NCBI GenBank assembly: GCA_016903695.1
Contig: JADQBB010000005.1
Span: 1-64,000 of the forward strand
Length of the DNA stretch: 64,000 nt
Reading direction: 5' to 3'
Source of the DNA: Chlorogloea purpurea SAG 13.99
GTDB lineage: Bacteria > Cyanobacteriota > Cyanobacteriia > Cyanobacteriales > Microcystaceae
Shown here: positions 1-9,184 of the stretch, one piece after another
Numbering within the stretch: position 1 is the first letter of the stretch
Layout of the letters: every line of letters begins with the position of its first letter
Made by a program: the position numbers and the translations under genes
Notes under the pieces: generated by a model
Told to the model about the DNA's origin: nothing
What the model saw: only the letters and a program-made list of their open reading frames with translations
Databases searched by the model: none

Positions 1-152
1 AGCATCCCATTTTTGCAACGACCGGCGGGGAATCAATTCCCCGCCTCATAGTCCAAGTCCTCTTAAGAGGACTTCTGCTATGAGACCGTGATTTTAATCA
101 CGGTCGGGTCAGGTATACCTTGCATAATTGGGATGCTCCCCGACTCCTGACC
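1..152. repeat. Folded repeat (MITE- or REP-like), cut by left edge
   Basis: Three perfect inverted repeats lie head to tail: 24-45 (10-bp arms, GGCGGGGAAT), 45-84 (7-bp CTCATAG/CTATGAG arms enclosing the 20-bp palindrome at 55-74) and 84-105 (10-bp arms, GACCGTGATT). An outer pair, AGCATCCCA at 1-9 and TGGGATGCT at 129-137, encloses them, and short matches continue inward (GCAA at 15-18 against TTGC at 120-123). A GGTCAGG/CCTGACC pair lies at 107-113 and 146-152. Similar multi-hairpin repeats occur in many copies in cyanobacterial genomes. No ORF is inside. The left boundary may lie outside the window. Confidence 0.6.
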
Positions 153-174
153 TACGATCGTCATTTATTCAGGC

Positions 175-654
175 TTACACCGCTTCCAAGAATTGTTTTG
201 AGCGTTCGTTTTGGGCTTTCAGAAACGGTGAGCGTCCAGCTTCTTCGGGATACAGGTTTTCCAGGAAGTAATCCACCGTCGTTTGGGCTAACCAACCTTT
301 CAAAACTGCCATTGTTCCCAATCTCACCCACATCCGCTGTTCTTGTTGTTCTGATACGATCGTTTCGATCTGGTTCTGATCTAGCAAGCCCGCTTGTTGG
401 AGATAATATCCTAGAGGCTGTTTGTGCGTCTGTTCGATCAAAGATTTCCACTTCCCGGCGAAAAAGTCGGCGGTTTCTTGTTTGAGCCATCCCTTAGCCG
501 CTATGATCTCCCCTAATTTCTTATAGGGTTTGTCAGATTGCTCTCTCAAAGCTTCTTCTAATTGGGTTGGGGTGATTAAATAAGCCGTTTCTAAGATTTC
601 TCCTAGTTTTTGGGATTCTACAGGCTTATGAGCGCTGGAATGTAAATGTAGCAT
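175..654 (-). CDS. Small protein with two MshEN-like repeats
   Basis: This 159-residue soluble protein has no signal peptide or membrane segment. Two tandem repeats of about 55 residues (about 15-70 and 78-132) each follow the pattern LG(E/Y)xL-x-x-(A/G)-hydrophobic, then xxQLEEAL or xxQIETIV, then LG-x-x-x-x-x-KGWL. This resembles the N-terminal domain of type II secretion and type IV pilus ATPases (MshEN/GspE-N), which in some homologues binds c-di-GMP. No ATPase domain follows, so it is a stand-alone version. Binding of c-di-GMP is only a possibility; the residues were not checked against a profile. The ATG start has clear upstream DNA and no competing start. Confidence 0.6.
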   Translation of the reverse strand: MLHLHSSAHKPVESQKLGEILETAYLITPTQLEEALREQSDKPYKKLGEIIAAKGWLKQETADFFAGKWKSLIEQTHKQPLGYYLQQAGLLDQNQIETIVSEQQEQRMWVRLGTMAVLKGWLAQTTVDYFLENLYPEEAGRSPFLKAQNERSKQFLEAV

Positions 655-827
655 AGTATGTTTTATAGCGGAGTTTTTGTTGCTGTCTTAACTTAAGTTT
701 AGTATGCCCAAAAACTTTCAGAAGTAATAAGGCTACTGTAATATTTTTTATAGTATACCAGTATTGAATGAGCGGTCACCGTGGGAAGTGATCATTGTAT
801 AGGCAGACAGGACAATTAAAGGAAAGT

Positions 828-1136
828 TTAACTACCGAAAAACTTTTTCACTTCGGTGATGGCAGATTTGATATTATCCCACCTGATACCGAGAATGGAG
901 AGGATACCGACGATGATGAGGATGAAACCGAGGAAGAAATTGCGATCGTACAGGAACAAACCCACCACCACGATAAAATAAGGCGAGAGTATACCACTCA
1001 ATCTCTCTACCACTTTAACGCTCTCCGGGGCGGGTTCAGTATTCAAGGGAGAATAGAGGTTAGGCTTGGGGGGAAACATTATCTCCGGTAAATCTTTGAT
1101 TTCGGGGGTGGGTTTTTCTGGGGGCTGATTGTACAT
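828..1136 (-). CDS. Small membrane protein, unknown function
   Basis: The 102-residue product begins with a proline-rich cytosolic stretch of about 40 residues (MYNQPPEKPTPEIK), followed by two closely spaced hydrophobic segments at about 50-65 and 69-84 and a short basic tail ending in KKFFGS. The layout suggests a hairpin of two membrane helices. I do not recognise a named family. Short Pro-rich, two-helix proteins of this kind are common among conserved cyanobacterial hypothetical genes. It is transcribed toward the first gene of the window, with about 170 bases between them. The opposite frame is also open (795-1091) but its highly acidic reading looks like a shadow. Confidence 0.55.
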   Translation of the reverse strand: MYNQPPEKPTPEIKDLPEIMFPPKPNLYSPLNTEPAPESVKVVERLSGILSPYFIVVVGLFLYDRNFFLGFILIIVGILSILGIRWDNIKSAITEVKKFFGS

Positions 1137-1193
1137 CTTTTTCCATATTTTTGATTTTTATGGTTTTATTTTAACCAGAGATGGGAGGATGGG

Positions 1194-1451
1194 TTATTTT
1201 TCCAGTCTGGTGACGTACCATTGCAGGTAATTACCGTCTTTTAACTCGATCTGGCAGAAGTTATCTTTTAAATAAACCGCTTGTCGATCGATACCGGAAA
1301 TACCCTGTAATTCGCAGGGGAGGGTTTCGAGTTGGTTTTGAATCACGTCTTGAAGTTTGAGCGATAATTCTTCGTGATTCAAAAATTGTTCCGGTTGGTG
1401 GGCTTCGAGGACTACAAAATAATCCTCTTGATACATAATAGAATCTGGCAT
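1194..1451 (-). CDS. NDH-1 assembly factor CRR7
   Basis: An 85-residue soluble protein starting [16 protein letters not shown] and ending [10 protein letters not shown], both hallmarks of the CRR7 (chlororespiratory reduction 7) family as I remember it. In chloroplasts CRR7 is needed for assembly of the stromal arm of the NDH complex; in cyanobacteria the small homologue is taken to act in NDH-1 biogenesis. Length matches the family. It is divergent from selO with only 44 bases between the two start codons, so promoters must overlap. Genes for the CO2-uptake form of NDH-1 lie about 40 kb away in the same window, so there is no operon link. Confidence 0.8.
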   Translation of the reverse strand: MPDSIMYQEDYFVVLEAHQPEQFLNHEELSLKLQDVIQNQLETLPCELQGISGIDRQAVYLKDNFCQIELKDGNYLQWYVTRLEK

Positions 1452-1495
1452 CGTTGTTATCCCTCGTACAGCTCTTTTTTAGTTTAACTTCCCCC

Positions 1496-2911
1496 ATGAC
1501 CCTTCCCAATCCCTTTCTCAATTTCGACTACGAAGCCGCCGTTTATAGTTTAGGTGATGATTTTTACGACGAGGTGAAAGCCGCTAGTTTCCCGGCTCAT
1601 ATCCTCCGTTTTCGCAACGATGATTTATTACCCCGGTTGGGTTTATCCCCCGAATCGGTCACGGATGAGCATTTCATCGAAGCTTTCGGCAAGTTCGAGA
1701 GTATCACCCCTCTTCTCGCCCTACGCTATCACGGTTATCAATTCGGGGAATACAATCCTTTTCTAGGGGATGGTAGGGGGTTTCTGTACGGGCAGGTGCG
1801 GGGTGTCGATGGTAATCTCTACGATTTCGGTACGAAAGGTTCGGGGCGCACTCCCTATTCTCGCACCGCTGACGGTAGATTAACCCTCAAAGGAGGTGTC
1901 AGGGAAGTTTTAGCCGCGGAAGCTTTGCACTCTCTCGGTGTTACCACTTCTCGCTGTCTGAGTTTAATAGAAACGGGGGAATCTCTCTGGCGAGGTGATG
2001 AGCCTTCTCCTACTCGTTCATCGGTTATGATCCGATTTAGTTGTTCTCATATTCGCTTCGGTACTTTCGAGCGTTTATTTCATATCAAGCGCCCGGATTT
2101 AATTACCAAGTTACTGGATCACGTCATCGCTTACTATTATCCCGAAGTTAGCGAGGGGGAAGATAGATATATCGAGTTTTATTCTGCCTTGGTGGAAAAG
2201 GTGGCTAAATTATGCGCTCAATGGATGGTAGCGGGTTTCTGTCACGGGGTTCTCAATACGGATAATATGTCGATCACGGGGGAAAGTTTCGATTACGGCC
2301 CCTATGCTTTTATTCCCAATTACGATCGGGATTTTACCGCCGCTTATTTTGATTACGGTAAGCGTTATAGTTACGGTAATCAGCCCTACATCTGCCGTCA
2401 CAATCTGGAAATGTTACAAGCACCGCTGGCGATGGTGATTCCTTTCCTTCATTTACATCGTGTGTTAGATAAGTTTGATGAGCATTATTCTCGCTATTAC
2501 TGTCAATTCATGCTGGGGAGATTGGGCGTAGAAAATTATGATAGCCCCGATTCTTACCTGTTAGTAGATAAAACCGTTGAACTATTAAAGGAAACGGGTA
2601 TTGGCTATCATGATTTTTTTGTGTATTTAACAGAAAGCTTCAATCAGGGTTGGTGGCAGGATAAAGATTTGATTTTAGAAAATGTGCAATTGCCTTCCGG
2701 TGATTGGCATCAATGGCGAGAGATTTATTATAGGGTATTGAATGATTTACCCTCGGAAACTAAGGCGAATGTAGGTGAAACACTGGAAAAATACAATCCG
2801 AGAACGAGCTTGCTAAGACCGATAATAGAATCCGTTTGGGAATCGATCGCCAACGATGACGATTGGCAACCTTTCCAAGAATTAGTAAGAAAATTACAAA
2901 CCAAACAATGA
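1496..2911 (+). CDS. selO: Protein adenylyltransferase SelO (YdiU/UPF0061)
   Basis: SelO is a pseudokinase-fold enzyme that transfers AMP from ATP to protein hydroxyl groups. The 471-residue product has the N-terminal [18 protein letters not shown] region, the glycine-rich nucleotide segment [19 protein letters not shown], the [18 protein letters not shown] helix, and the catalytic stretch [11 protein letters not shown] followed by DYGP, so the family's key residues appear present. I chose the ATG at 1496 ([13 protein letters not shown]), which matches homologues, over an in-frame upstream codon at 1454 that would overlap the crr7 start region. rph follows after 34 bases on the same strand and may be co-transcribed. 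Confidence 0.93.
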   Translation: MTLPNPFLNFDYEAAVYSLGDDFYDEVKAASFPAHILRFRNDDLLPRLGLSPESVTDEHFIEAFGKFESITPLLALRYHGYQFGEYNPFLGDGRGFLYGQVRGVDGNLYDFGTKGSGRTPYSRTADGRLTLKGGVREVLAAEALHSLGVTTSRCLSLIETGESLWRGDEPSPTRSSVMIRFSCSHIRFGTFERLFHIKRPDLITKLLDHVIAYYYPEVSEGEDRYIEFYSALVEKVAKLCAQWMVAGFCHGVLNTDNMSITGESFDYGPYAFIPNYDRDFTAAYFDYGKRYSYGNQPYICRHNLEMLQAPLAMVIPFLHLHRVLDKFDEHYSRYYCQFMLGRLGVENYDSPDSYLLVDKTVELLKETGIGYHDFFVYLTESFNQGWWQDKDLILENVQLPSGDWHQWREIYYRVLNDLPSETKANVGETLEKYNPRTSLLRPIIESVWESIANDDDWQPFQELVRKLQTKQ

Positions 2912-2945
2912 TAGAATTGCCGAGAGATTCTAGAGAAATTTTACA

Positions 2946-3662
2946 ATGTCTTGGCAACGTCCCGACGATCGTACCCCCGCCCAATTACGCCCGGTAGTTT
3001 TTCAAGTCGATTACACTCGCTATTCGGCCGGTTCCGTGTTAGCTTGTTGCGGTGACACTAAAGTCCTTTGTAACGTGGCCATACAGCCAGGTGTGCCTAA
3101 ATTTCTCTTCAATAGTGGCAAGGGATGGTTAACGGCAGAATATCGGATGTTACCCCAAGCCACTCACCAAAGACACCAACGGGAATTAGTAAGCTTATCG
3201 GGTAGGACTCAAGAGATCCAAAGGCTAATCGGGCGTAGTCTTCGCTCTTGTCTGGACTTTAGTATTTTAGGAGAAAAAACTATTATCGTCGATGCTGACG
3301 TGATACAAGCTGATGCGGGCACACGCACCACCGCGATTACCGGGGGCTATGTGGCTTTAAGTTTGGCGGTGAAAAAACTTCTCGCCACGGCTCACTTAGA
3401 AAAGTCCCCTCTAGTATCTCAAGTGGCGGCGATTTCTGTAGGATTGATCGAGGGGCAACCCTATTTAGATTTGAACTATCTGGAAGATACCCGCGCCGAC
3501 GTCGATTTTAACGTGGTGATGCGTGGAGATGGCAATTTGATCGAAGTACAGGGTACGGCGGAAGCGGATAGTTTTAGCAGACAGCAATTAAATCAGATTT
3601 TAGACCTAGCCGAGTCGGGGATTAAACAGTTATTCGAGTTGCAACGGTCAGTTATTAATTAA
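2946..3662 (+). CDS. rph: Ribonuclease PH
   Basis: RNase PH is a phosphate-dependent 3'-to-5' exoribonuclease that trims tRNA 3' ends. The 238-residue protein opens with [13 protein letters not shown], carries the substrate and phosphate-binding segments ([29 protein letters not shown]), the acidic catalytic region [23 protein letters not shown] around residues 115-135, and [17 protein letters not shown] with conserved metal-binding aspartates. Length is normal for the family, and no truncation of the C-terminal helix is seen. It sits 34 bases behind selO. Confidence 0.96.
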   Translation: MSWQRPDDRTPAQLRPVVFQVDYTRYSAGSVLACCGDTKVLCNVAIQPGVPKFLFNSGKGWLTAEYRMLPQATHQRHQRELVSLSGRTQEIQRLIGRSLRSCLDFSILGEKTIIVDADVIQADAGTRTTAITGGYVALSLAVKKLLATAHLEKSPLVSQVAAISVGLIEGQPYLDLNYLEDTRADVDFNVVMRGDGNLIEVQGTAEADSFSRQQLNQILDLAESGIKQLFELQRSVIN

Positions 3663-3720
3663 GATAGACGCTGTAGAACGTTATATAGTATATGGATGGG
3701 GTCTCTAGTCATTTTTCTCA

Positions 3721-5094
3721 ATGAAGCGAAGAAGTTTTCTACAAGGAACAGCATTAGGAATCGGCACAGGTTTATTAGGAAGTTTTGTTTTCAATAATTC
3801 CCGTTCAGGAGGAGCGAATAATTCCCGACCCAATATCATTATTTTAGTAGCAGATGATATGCGTTGGGATTGTTTGGGAATAATGGGCGATCGAGTGATT
3901 AATACTCCCACTCTAGAACAATTAGCCAAAGAAGGGACTCTATTCCGTAATAATTTCGTCACCACATCTATTTGTCCCACCAGTAGGGCCAGTATTTTCA
4001 CAGGACAATACGCTAGAAGACATAAAATTTGGGATTTTAATATTCCCTTGACCGCCGAACAATTTAACCTGTCCTATATGGGACAACTGGAAAAATCTGG
4101 CTACAAAATAGCTTTTATAGGTAAATGGGGCTTAGGGGGAAAATTGCCAGTTGACGAATTTAATTACTGGCGTGGGTACGAGGGGCAAGGGCAATATTTC
4201 GCCCCCGATCGTCAAGAACACTTAACGGATCTAGATACATCTCAAGCTTTAAAATTTATTAAAATAACCACTGAACAACCCTTCTGTATTTCCCTGAGTT
4301 ATAAAGCACCCCACGCTCAAGATGGAGCTGAAGAACCCTTTCAACCCCAGAAGAAATTTGCGTCCGAATACGAAGGAATAACAATCCCAGCTATAGCAAC
4401 TAATACAGAAAAGCACTTCCAGAAATTACCTCAATTTTTGCAAAATTCTGAAGGAAGAAAACGCTGGATAGGCAGATTCGATGAAGCAAAATATACTCAT
4501 TCTGTCAAGCAATACTATCGTTTAATAAGCGGCATAGATGATTCGATAGCACAGATAATATCAGCTTTAAAACAAAAAAATATTCTCCAAAATACATGGA
4601 TAATCTTTACTTCTGACAACGGCTTCTTTTTAGGAGATAGAGGTTTATCAGATAAGTGGATAGGTTATGAAGAATCCATCCGCACCCCCTTAATTATTAA
4701 ACCTCCCACTTTGCCTGGCAAACAATTAATAGAAGCCATGACCCTGAATATAGATATAGCACCCACAATTTTGGCCATAGCCGGATTAGAACCGCCGTCG
4801 GTAATGCAGGGAAAAAGTTTACTGGGTTTGATGGGTAACGAAACCACAAAATTACGGGAGGAATGGCTTTACGAGTATCTGTGCCCTACCCCCAACATTC
4901 CTAAAAGCGAAGGTATCCGCACGGAAAATTATAAGTACATAAAATATCTAGTAGCGGGGCCCGATACAGAAATGCTTTATGATTTAACTAACGATCCGTT
5001 TGAAGAAAATAACCTCATCAATGAACCGGGTCATCAAGGGAAATTACAACAAATGAGAAATTCTCTTAATCAGTATCGGCAACAGGTAAGTTAA
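3721..5094 (+). CDS. Tat-exported sulfatase
   Basis: A 457-residue arylsulfatase-type hydrolase. The N-terminus MKRRSFLQGTALGIGTG is a twin-arginine (Tat) signal, so the enzyme should be exported folded. Metal-binding Asp45-Asp46 lie in VADDMRWD. The formylglycine site is Cys85 in ICPTSRASIFTGQ. This departs from the usual C-x-P-x-R because Thr replaces the proline, but the Cys and Arg remain and the following SIFTGQYARRH is typical. A second metal-site motif (SDNG) lies near residue 300. The substrate is probably a sulfated polysaccharide or small ester and cannot be named. No formylglycine-generating or anSME gene is visible in the window. Confidence 0.85.
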   Translation: MKRRSFLQGTALGIGTGLLGSFVFNNSRSGGANNSRPNIIILVADDMRWDCLGIMGDRVINTPTLEQLAKEGTLFRNNFVTTSICPTSRASIFTGQYARRHKIWDFNIPLTAEQFNLSYMGQLEKSGYKIAFIGKWGLGGKLPVDEFNYWRGYEGQGQYFAPDRQEHLTDLDTSQALKFIKITTEQPFCISLSYKAPHAQDGAEEPFQPQKKFASEYEGITIPAIATNTEKHFQKLPQFLQNSEGRKRWIGRFDEAKYTHSVKQYYRLISGIDDSIAQIISALKQKNILQNTWIIFTSDNGFFLGDRGLSDKWIGYEESIRTPLIIKPPTLPGKQLIEAMTLNIDIAPTILAIAGLEPPSVMQGKSLLGLMGNETTKLREEWLYEYLCPTPNIPKSEGIRTENYKYIKYLVAGPDTEMLYDLTNDPFEENNLINEPGHQGKLQQMRNSLNQYRQQVS

Positions 5095-5132
5095 GCTAGG
5101 TAAAGAGAAAATAGTTATAAATTACAGCATAT

Positions 5133-6605
5133 ATGTTTGACGCGCTCGCCGATCGATTAGAGGACGCTTGGAAGAAAGTTCGCGGACAGGATAAAATTTC
5201 TGCCTCTAACGTACAAGAGGCCATAAAAGAAGTACGCCGCGCCCTTTTAGAAGCGGACGTGAATTTACAGGTAGTGAAAGGATTCGTCGCCGAGGTAGAG
5301 AGGCAGGCCTTGGGGGCGGAAGTAATCTCCGGGGTCAATCCAGGGCAACAATTCATCAAGATCGTCTACGATGAATTAGTGAAGGTGATGGGAGAAAGTA
5401 ACGTACCCTTGGCCCACAAGGATAAACCACCCACTGCGATACTCATGGCGGGGCTACAGGGGGCGGGAAAAACCACCGCCACGGCTAAACTCGCCCTCTA
5501 CTTACGGAAACAGAATCGTAGCTGTTTAATGGTAGCGACCGACGTTTATCGCCCCGCCGCCATCGACCAGTTAATCACTCTCGGTAAACAAATCGATGTG
5601 CCGGTTTTTGAATTGGGTACAGGGACTAATCCTGTGGAAATCGCCCGCCAAGGTTTGGAAAAAGCGATCGAGATGGGGGTGGACACGGTAATTATCGATA
5701 CGGCGGGGCGGTTGCAGATCGATAAGGATATGATGGCTGAGCTAGCACAAATTAAGTCGGTTGTCAAGCCTGATGATACATTATTGGTGGTGGACGCCAT
5801 GACCGGGCAGGAGGCGGCTAACCTCACCCATACATTCCATCAACAAATCGGCATCACCGGGGCTATCCTCACCAAACTGGACGGGGATACAAGAGGGGGC
5901 GCAGCTTTATCGGTGAGACAAATTTCCGGGCAGCCGATTAAATTCGTGGGCGTGGGGGAGAAAGTAGAAGCTCTAGAGCCATTCTATCCCGATCGATTAG
6001 CCAGTCGTATCCTGAATATGGGAGACGTGGTAACGCTCGTGGAGAAAGCCCAAGAACAATTAGACTTGGCTGACGTGGAGAAGATGCAGAATAAGATTCT
6101 GCAGGCCCAGTTCGATTTTAACGACTTCATCAAACAGATGCGTTTGTTAAAAAATATGGGTTCCTTGGGGGGTATATTAAAACTAATTCCAGGCATGGGC
6201 AAACTGAACACGGCGGACATTGAAAAGGGCGAAACCGAATTAAAACGCACCGAAGCGATGATCAATTCTATGACCCTAGAGGAAAGGTCTAACCCCGACT
6301 TACTGGCTAAATCTCCCAGTCGTCGCCGTCGTATCGCCAGAGGTTCGGGTCATGATGAGAGCGAAGTGACGAAACTGATCTCCAACTTTACCAGGATGCG
6401 ATCGATGATGCAACAGATGGGACAGGGAAGGATGCCAGGTATGCCTGGTATAGGGGGAATGCCTGGTATGGCAGGAGGAATGCCTGGTATGGGGGGCGGC
6501 GGGATGTTCGGTGGTAGTCCCCCACCCGGATTTCGCGGTTATGGCGGTCAGGGTGCGAAGAAGGGTAAAAAGCCCAAGAAGAAAAAAGGCTTCGGTAATC
6601 TCTAA
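5133..6605 (+). CDS. ffh: Signal recognition particle protein Ffh
   Basis: The GTPase of the signal recognition particle, which binds 4.5S RNA and delivers nascent membrane proteins to FtsY and SecYEG. Layout of the 490 residues: N domain (1-90), G domain with P-loop GLQGAGKTT at about 106-114, DTAGR and TKLDGDTRGG, then the methionine-rich M domain from about 300 (GMGKL, RRRRIARGSG). The C-terminus carries an unusually regular run of G-M-P-G-M repeats followed by a basic KKGKKPKKKK tail; Met/Gly-rich tails are known in cyanobacterial Ffh. The start MFDALADRLEDAWKK is the conserved one. It converges on the next gene with nine bases between the stops. Confidence 0.97.
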   Translation: MFDALADRLEDAWKKVRGQDKISASNVQEAIKEVRRALLEADVNLQVVKGFVAEVERQALGAEVISGVNPGQQFIKIVYDELVKVMGESNVPLAHKDKPPTAILMAGLQGAGKTTATAKLALYLRKQNRSCLMVATDVYRPAAIDQLITLGKQIDVPVFELGTGTNPVEIARQGLEKAIEMGVDTVIIDTAGRLQIDKDMMAELAQIKSVVKPDDTLLVVDAMTGQEAANLTHTFHQQIGITGAILTKLDGDTRGGAALSVRQISGQPIKFVGVGEKVEALEPFYPDRLASRILNMGDVVTLVEKAQEQLDLADVEKMQNKILQAQFDFNDFIKQMRLLKNMGSLGGILKLIPGMGKLNTADIEKGETELKRTEAMINSMTLEERSNPDLLAKSPSRRRRIARGSGHDESEVTKLISNFTRMRSMMQQMGQGRMPGMPGIGGMPGMAGGMPGMGGGGMFGGSPPPGFRGYGGQGAKKGKKPKKKKGFGNL

Positions 6606-6614
6606 AGTCAAAAT

Positions 6615-7772
6615 TCAACGATAGCGGGCGGGTATCTTAGATGCCTGCCCGCGCAGATTAGAATAGGATCTAGGCAGAGACGGTTGTTTTTGGATGGAGT
6701 TAAAACTTTGGCTCATTTGAGAATTGACCTTTTGCTGATAAGCTTGTTGACCGCCGATCCACTTTTGTCGATTCTTTTCTACTGTTTGTTGGAATTGTTC
6801 GTTCCTACTGCGATATATATCCAAAATTGCCAAATTGGTTTGGCGCAGGTTTTCGGAATACTGACCTCTATCGACCCAATTTACCTCTAGGTCGAGGGAT
6901 GTTTTAAGTATCTCTTCGGGCATCGTTTTATAGTTGACCGTTACATCGACAGTGCCAAAATTTTTCATCGTCTCGCTCAGGTTTCCCGATTCATCCCCGT
7001 ACCCTTTCACTTGGGAGGCTAAAATATTTCTTGGCCACAGTTGTAAAGCTGACTGAAATTTAGGCGCCGTTGCAGTAGGTCGATCGAGTTTAACGCCGTC
7101 TCTAACTGATGGTTTTGTGATTACTCCCTGGGTGTGGACATCTTGCTCATTAGACATTGACGCTAGCATCTGCGTGAGTCCTGTACCGGATAAGCTTAAT
7201 CCGGTGCGCTGATTATTATATCTATAGCCAAGTAAATTAACCCCCTCTCCGGGGCTAGTTTGTTTATTTAAAAAAGATAAATAATTTTGAACCGATCTGT
7301 TAATGGTTGTCGGTGCGAATTTATTTTTAGTTACCGCTACTTTATCGTTACTATTATTATCGTTAGTAATCGGATTATCGTTATAGTTGTAAGTACCTTC
7401 ATCGCCCATTGATACGGGAAAGGAAGTTGCCTTTTCCACAACACTTAACCATTCTACTTTCTTAAGAGAGTTAAAGGTTTCAGCGAAATTACCAATTTGT
7501 TGATCGCCTTGTAACTGATTTAGTTTCTCGGAAAGCAACATTACCTGTAGAGACTTCTCGGAATCACTCAGGACGATAGAAGAGTTGGGAACAGAAGATA
7601 ATAATAAATCAGTGCTGTCTTGGAAAGCGCTAGAGATCGTGGGAAAGTCGTTACTGATCTCAAAATTCAGCGGCTGTGTCAGAGTAGCCGATCTACTCTG
7701 TCCGCCGTCAAGTAAGGCATGTACGCTCAATCCCATCAAGCTAATCATGAATTTACCCCAGCGCTTCATCAT
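6615..7772 (-). CDS. Secreted protein, unknown family
   Basis: A 385-residue protein that I do not recognise. The first 30 residues (MMKRWGKFMISLMGLSVHALL...) look like a signal peptide. The mature part is polar and Asn/Gln/Ser-rich, with low-complexity NYNDNPITNDNNSND near residue 135 and no cysteines. The last third (about 285-385) is Gln-rich and probably helical or coiled-coil (NLRQTNLAILDIYRSRNEQFQQTVEKNRQKW). No catalytic motif is visible. It is on the same strand as petB-petD, with its start 123 bases beyond the end of petD and a terminator-like hairpin between. It could be a periplasmic or cell-surface component; function unknown. Confidence 0.65.
   Translation of the reverse strand: MMKRWGKFMISLMGLSVHALLDGGQSRSATLTQPLNFEISNDFPTISSAFQDSTDLLLSSVPNSSIVLSDSEKSLQVMLLSEKLNQLQGDQQIGNFAETFNSLKKVEWLSVVEKATSFPVSMGDEGTYNYNDNPITNDNNSNDKVAVTKNKFAPTTINRSVQNYLSFLNKQTSPGEGVNLLGYRYNNQRTGLSLSGTGLTQMLASMSNEQDVHTQGVITKPSVRDGVKLDRPTATAPKFQSALQLWPRNILASQVKGYGDESGNLSETMKNFGTVDVTVNYKTMPEEILKTSLDLEVNWVDRGQYSENLRQTNLAILDIYRSRNEQFQQTVEKNRQKWIGGQQAYQQKVNSQMSQSFNSIQKQPSLPRSYSNLRGQASKIPARYR
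6624..6652. terminator. Hairpin 3' of ffh
   Basis: A 12-bp stem (6624-6635 with 6641-6652, including two G-T pairs) and a five-base loop lie 18 bases behind the ffh stop and inside the last codons of the convergent gene. There is no T run, so a rho-independent terminator is uncertain; it may limit transcription in either direction. Confidence 0.35.
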
Positions 7773-7848
7773 TTTTGCCCCTACAGTTGATTGGCTCCTC
7801 GCGCCTATATTTTAACATCAACGGTCAGAATAGTTCTAAATAAACAAT

Positions 7849-7875
7849 GCCTGTGATTTTGTAGTAACCACAGGC
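7849..7875 (-). terminator. Terminator-like hairpin after petD
   Basis: Arms GCCTGTG and CACAGGC (7 bp) enclose 13 bases. Read on the minus strand it follows the petD stop by 20 bases and is followed by a T-rich stretch (ATTGTTTATTT), as expected for a weak rho-independent terminator of petB-petD. Confidence 0.5.
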
Positions 7876-7895
7876 CAATATTGCTCGCGATCGGT

Positions 7896-8378
7896 TTAGA
7901 ACAAACCGAGAGTCAAGGATTTGTCAATGGGGAAAGTTGCCCCAGCGCCTAACCAGATCGTGACTGCAGTACCGATTAAGAAAACGGTAGTGGCCACGGG
8001 GCGGCGGAAGGGGTTTTGGAATTTATTGACGTTCTCGATGAAAGGCACTAGCATTAATCCCAAGGGAACACCGGCCATGCCAGCGATTCCTAATAATTTA
8101 TTAGGAAGAATACGTAAGATTTGGAATACCGGGTAGAGATACCACTCGGGTAAGATTTCTAAGGGAGTGGCGAAGGGGTCGGCGGGTTCACCGATTAAAG
8201 CGGGGTCGAGTACGGCTAAACCTGTACAGAGACCGATCGTTCCGAGGATAACGATCGGGAATGTATACAGTAGGTCATTAGGCCACGCGGGTTCACCGTA
8301 ATAGTTGTGTCCCATGCCTTTGGCTAATTTAGCGCGCAGTTCGGGATCGTTGAGATCTGGCTTTTTTAAAGTGGACAT
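7896..8378 (-). CDS. petD: Cytochrome b6f subunit IV
   Basis: Subunit IV of the cytochrome b6f complex, which with cytochrome b6 forms the thylakoid membrane core and the plastoquinol oxidation (Qo) site. The 160-residue protein starts [33 protein letters not shown], typical for PetD, and contains the Qo-site PEWY motif within [17 protein letters not shown] at about residue 75. Three membrane segments follow the usual order (about 35-58, 93-115, 127-150). The length equals the standard 160. It follows petB after 51 bases, the usual petBD operon. Confidence 0.98.
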   Translation of the reverse strand: MSTLKKPDLNDPELRAKLAKGMGHNYYGEPAWPNDLLYTFPIVILGTIGLCTGLAVLDPALIGEPADPFATPLEILPEWYLYPVFQILRILPNKLLGIAGMAGVPLGLMLVPFIENVNKFQNPFRRPVATTVFLIGTAVTIWLGAGATFPIDKSLTLGLF

Positions 8379-8429
8379 AGGCTTGATTATCTCCTTGAAT
8401 GAAGCTCCAGTTACCTGTGTTTTATTGAA

Positions 8430-9098
8430 TTATAATGGCCCTGAGATGCCTTGCTTACGGATCATGAGGAAGTGCAGTAACATGAAAACTGCGATCGCCC
8501 AAGGTAATACAAATGTATGCAAACTGTAGAAACGGGTTAAGGTCGCTTGTCCTACACTTTCGCTACCTCTCATGAGGGTGACTAATTGATCTCCAACCAC
8601 GGGAATAGCGGCGGGTACACCGGAAACGATTTTCACCGCCCAGTAGCCTACTTGATCCCAAGGTAAGGAATAACCTGTTACTCCAAAGGTGACGGTGATA
8701 ACTGCTAAGACTACGCCAGTTACCCAGGTTAACTCGCGGGGTTTTTTGAAACCACCGGTCAAGTAAACGCGGAAAACGTGGAGGATCATCATTAACACCA
8801 TCATACTCGCCGACCAACGATGGATCGAGCGGATCAACCAACCGAAGTTAACCTCGTTCATGATGTACTGAACCGAGCTTAAAGCTTCTGCTACAGTTGG
8901 TTTGTAGTAGAAAGTCATGGCGAATCCGGTAGCAAACTGGATTACGAAACACACGAGGGTGATACCGCCCAGACAGTAGAAAATGTTAACGTGGGGGGGA
9001 ACGTATTTAGTGCTGACATCATCAGCTAGAGCTTGAATCTCCAAGCGTTCCTCGAACCACTGATAAACTTTAGAATCAGTTACTTGTTTGGTAAACAT
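8430..9098 (-). CDS. petB: Cytochrome b6
   Basis: Cytochrome b6 carries the two b hemes and the covalently attached heme c-n of the b6f complex. In this 222-residue protein the four heme-ligating histidines are His93, His107, His194 and His209, and Cys42 in NIFYCLGG is the heme c-n attachment site. Numbering is seven above the usual 215-residue form, because the N-terminus is extended ([22 protein letters not shown]); part of this may be read from an internal start. Four membrane helices are present. The gene is followed by petD and preceded on the same strand by sigF, whose stop lies 86 bases upstream. Confidence 0.98.
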   Translation of the reverse strand: MFTKQVTDSKVYQWFEERLEIQALADDVSTKYVPPHVNIFYCLGGITLVCFVIQFATGFAMTFYYKPTVAEALSSVQYIMNEVNFGWLIRSIHRWSASMMVLMMILHVFRVYLTGGFKKPRELTWVTGVVLAVITVTFGVTGYSLPWDQVGYWAVKIVSGVPAAIPVVGDQLVTLMRGSESVGQATLTRFYSLHTFVLPWAIAVFMLLHFLMIRKQGISGPL

Positions 9099-9184
9099 GA
9101 AGCCAGAATAAATGAATGATTGAAGGTTTCTCCTTTAAAAAATGTAACACAGTTTTCATCTCTAATTAACGGGGAGATAACATT

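Noticed and set aside
120-485. Open frame on the plus strand over the MshEN-like gene
   Set aside because: Antisense to a better-supported gene, overlaps the folded repeat and has no family features.
795-1091. Acidic plus-strand open frame opposite the small membrane protein
   Set aside because: The Asp/Glu run is the antisense of hydrophobic codons on the other strand; no ribosome binding site.
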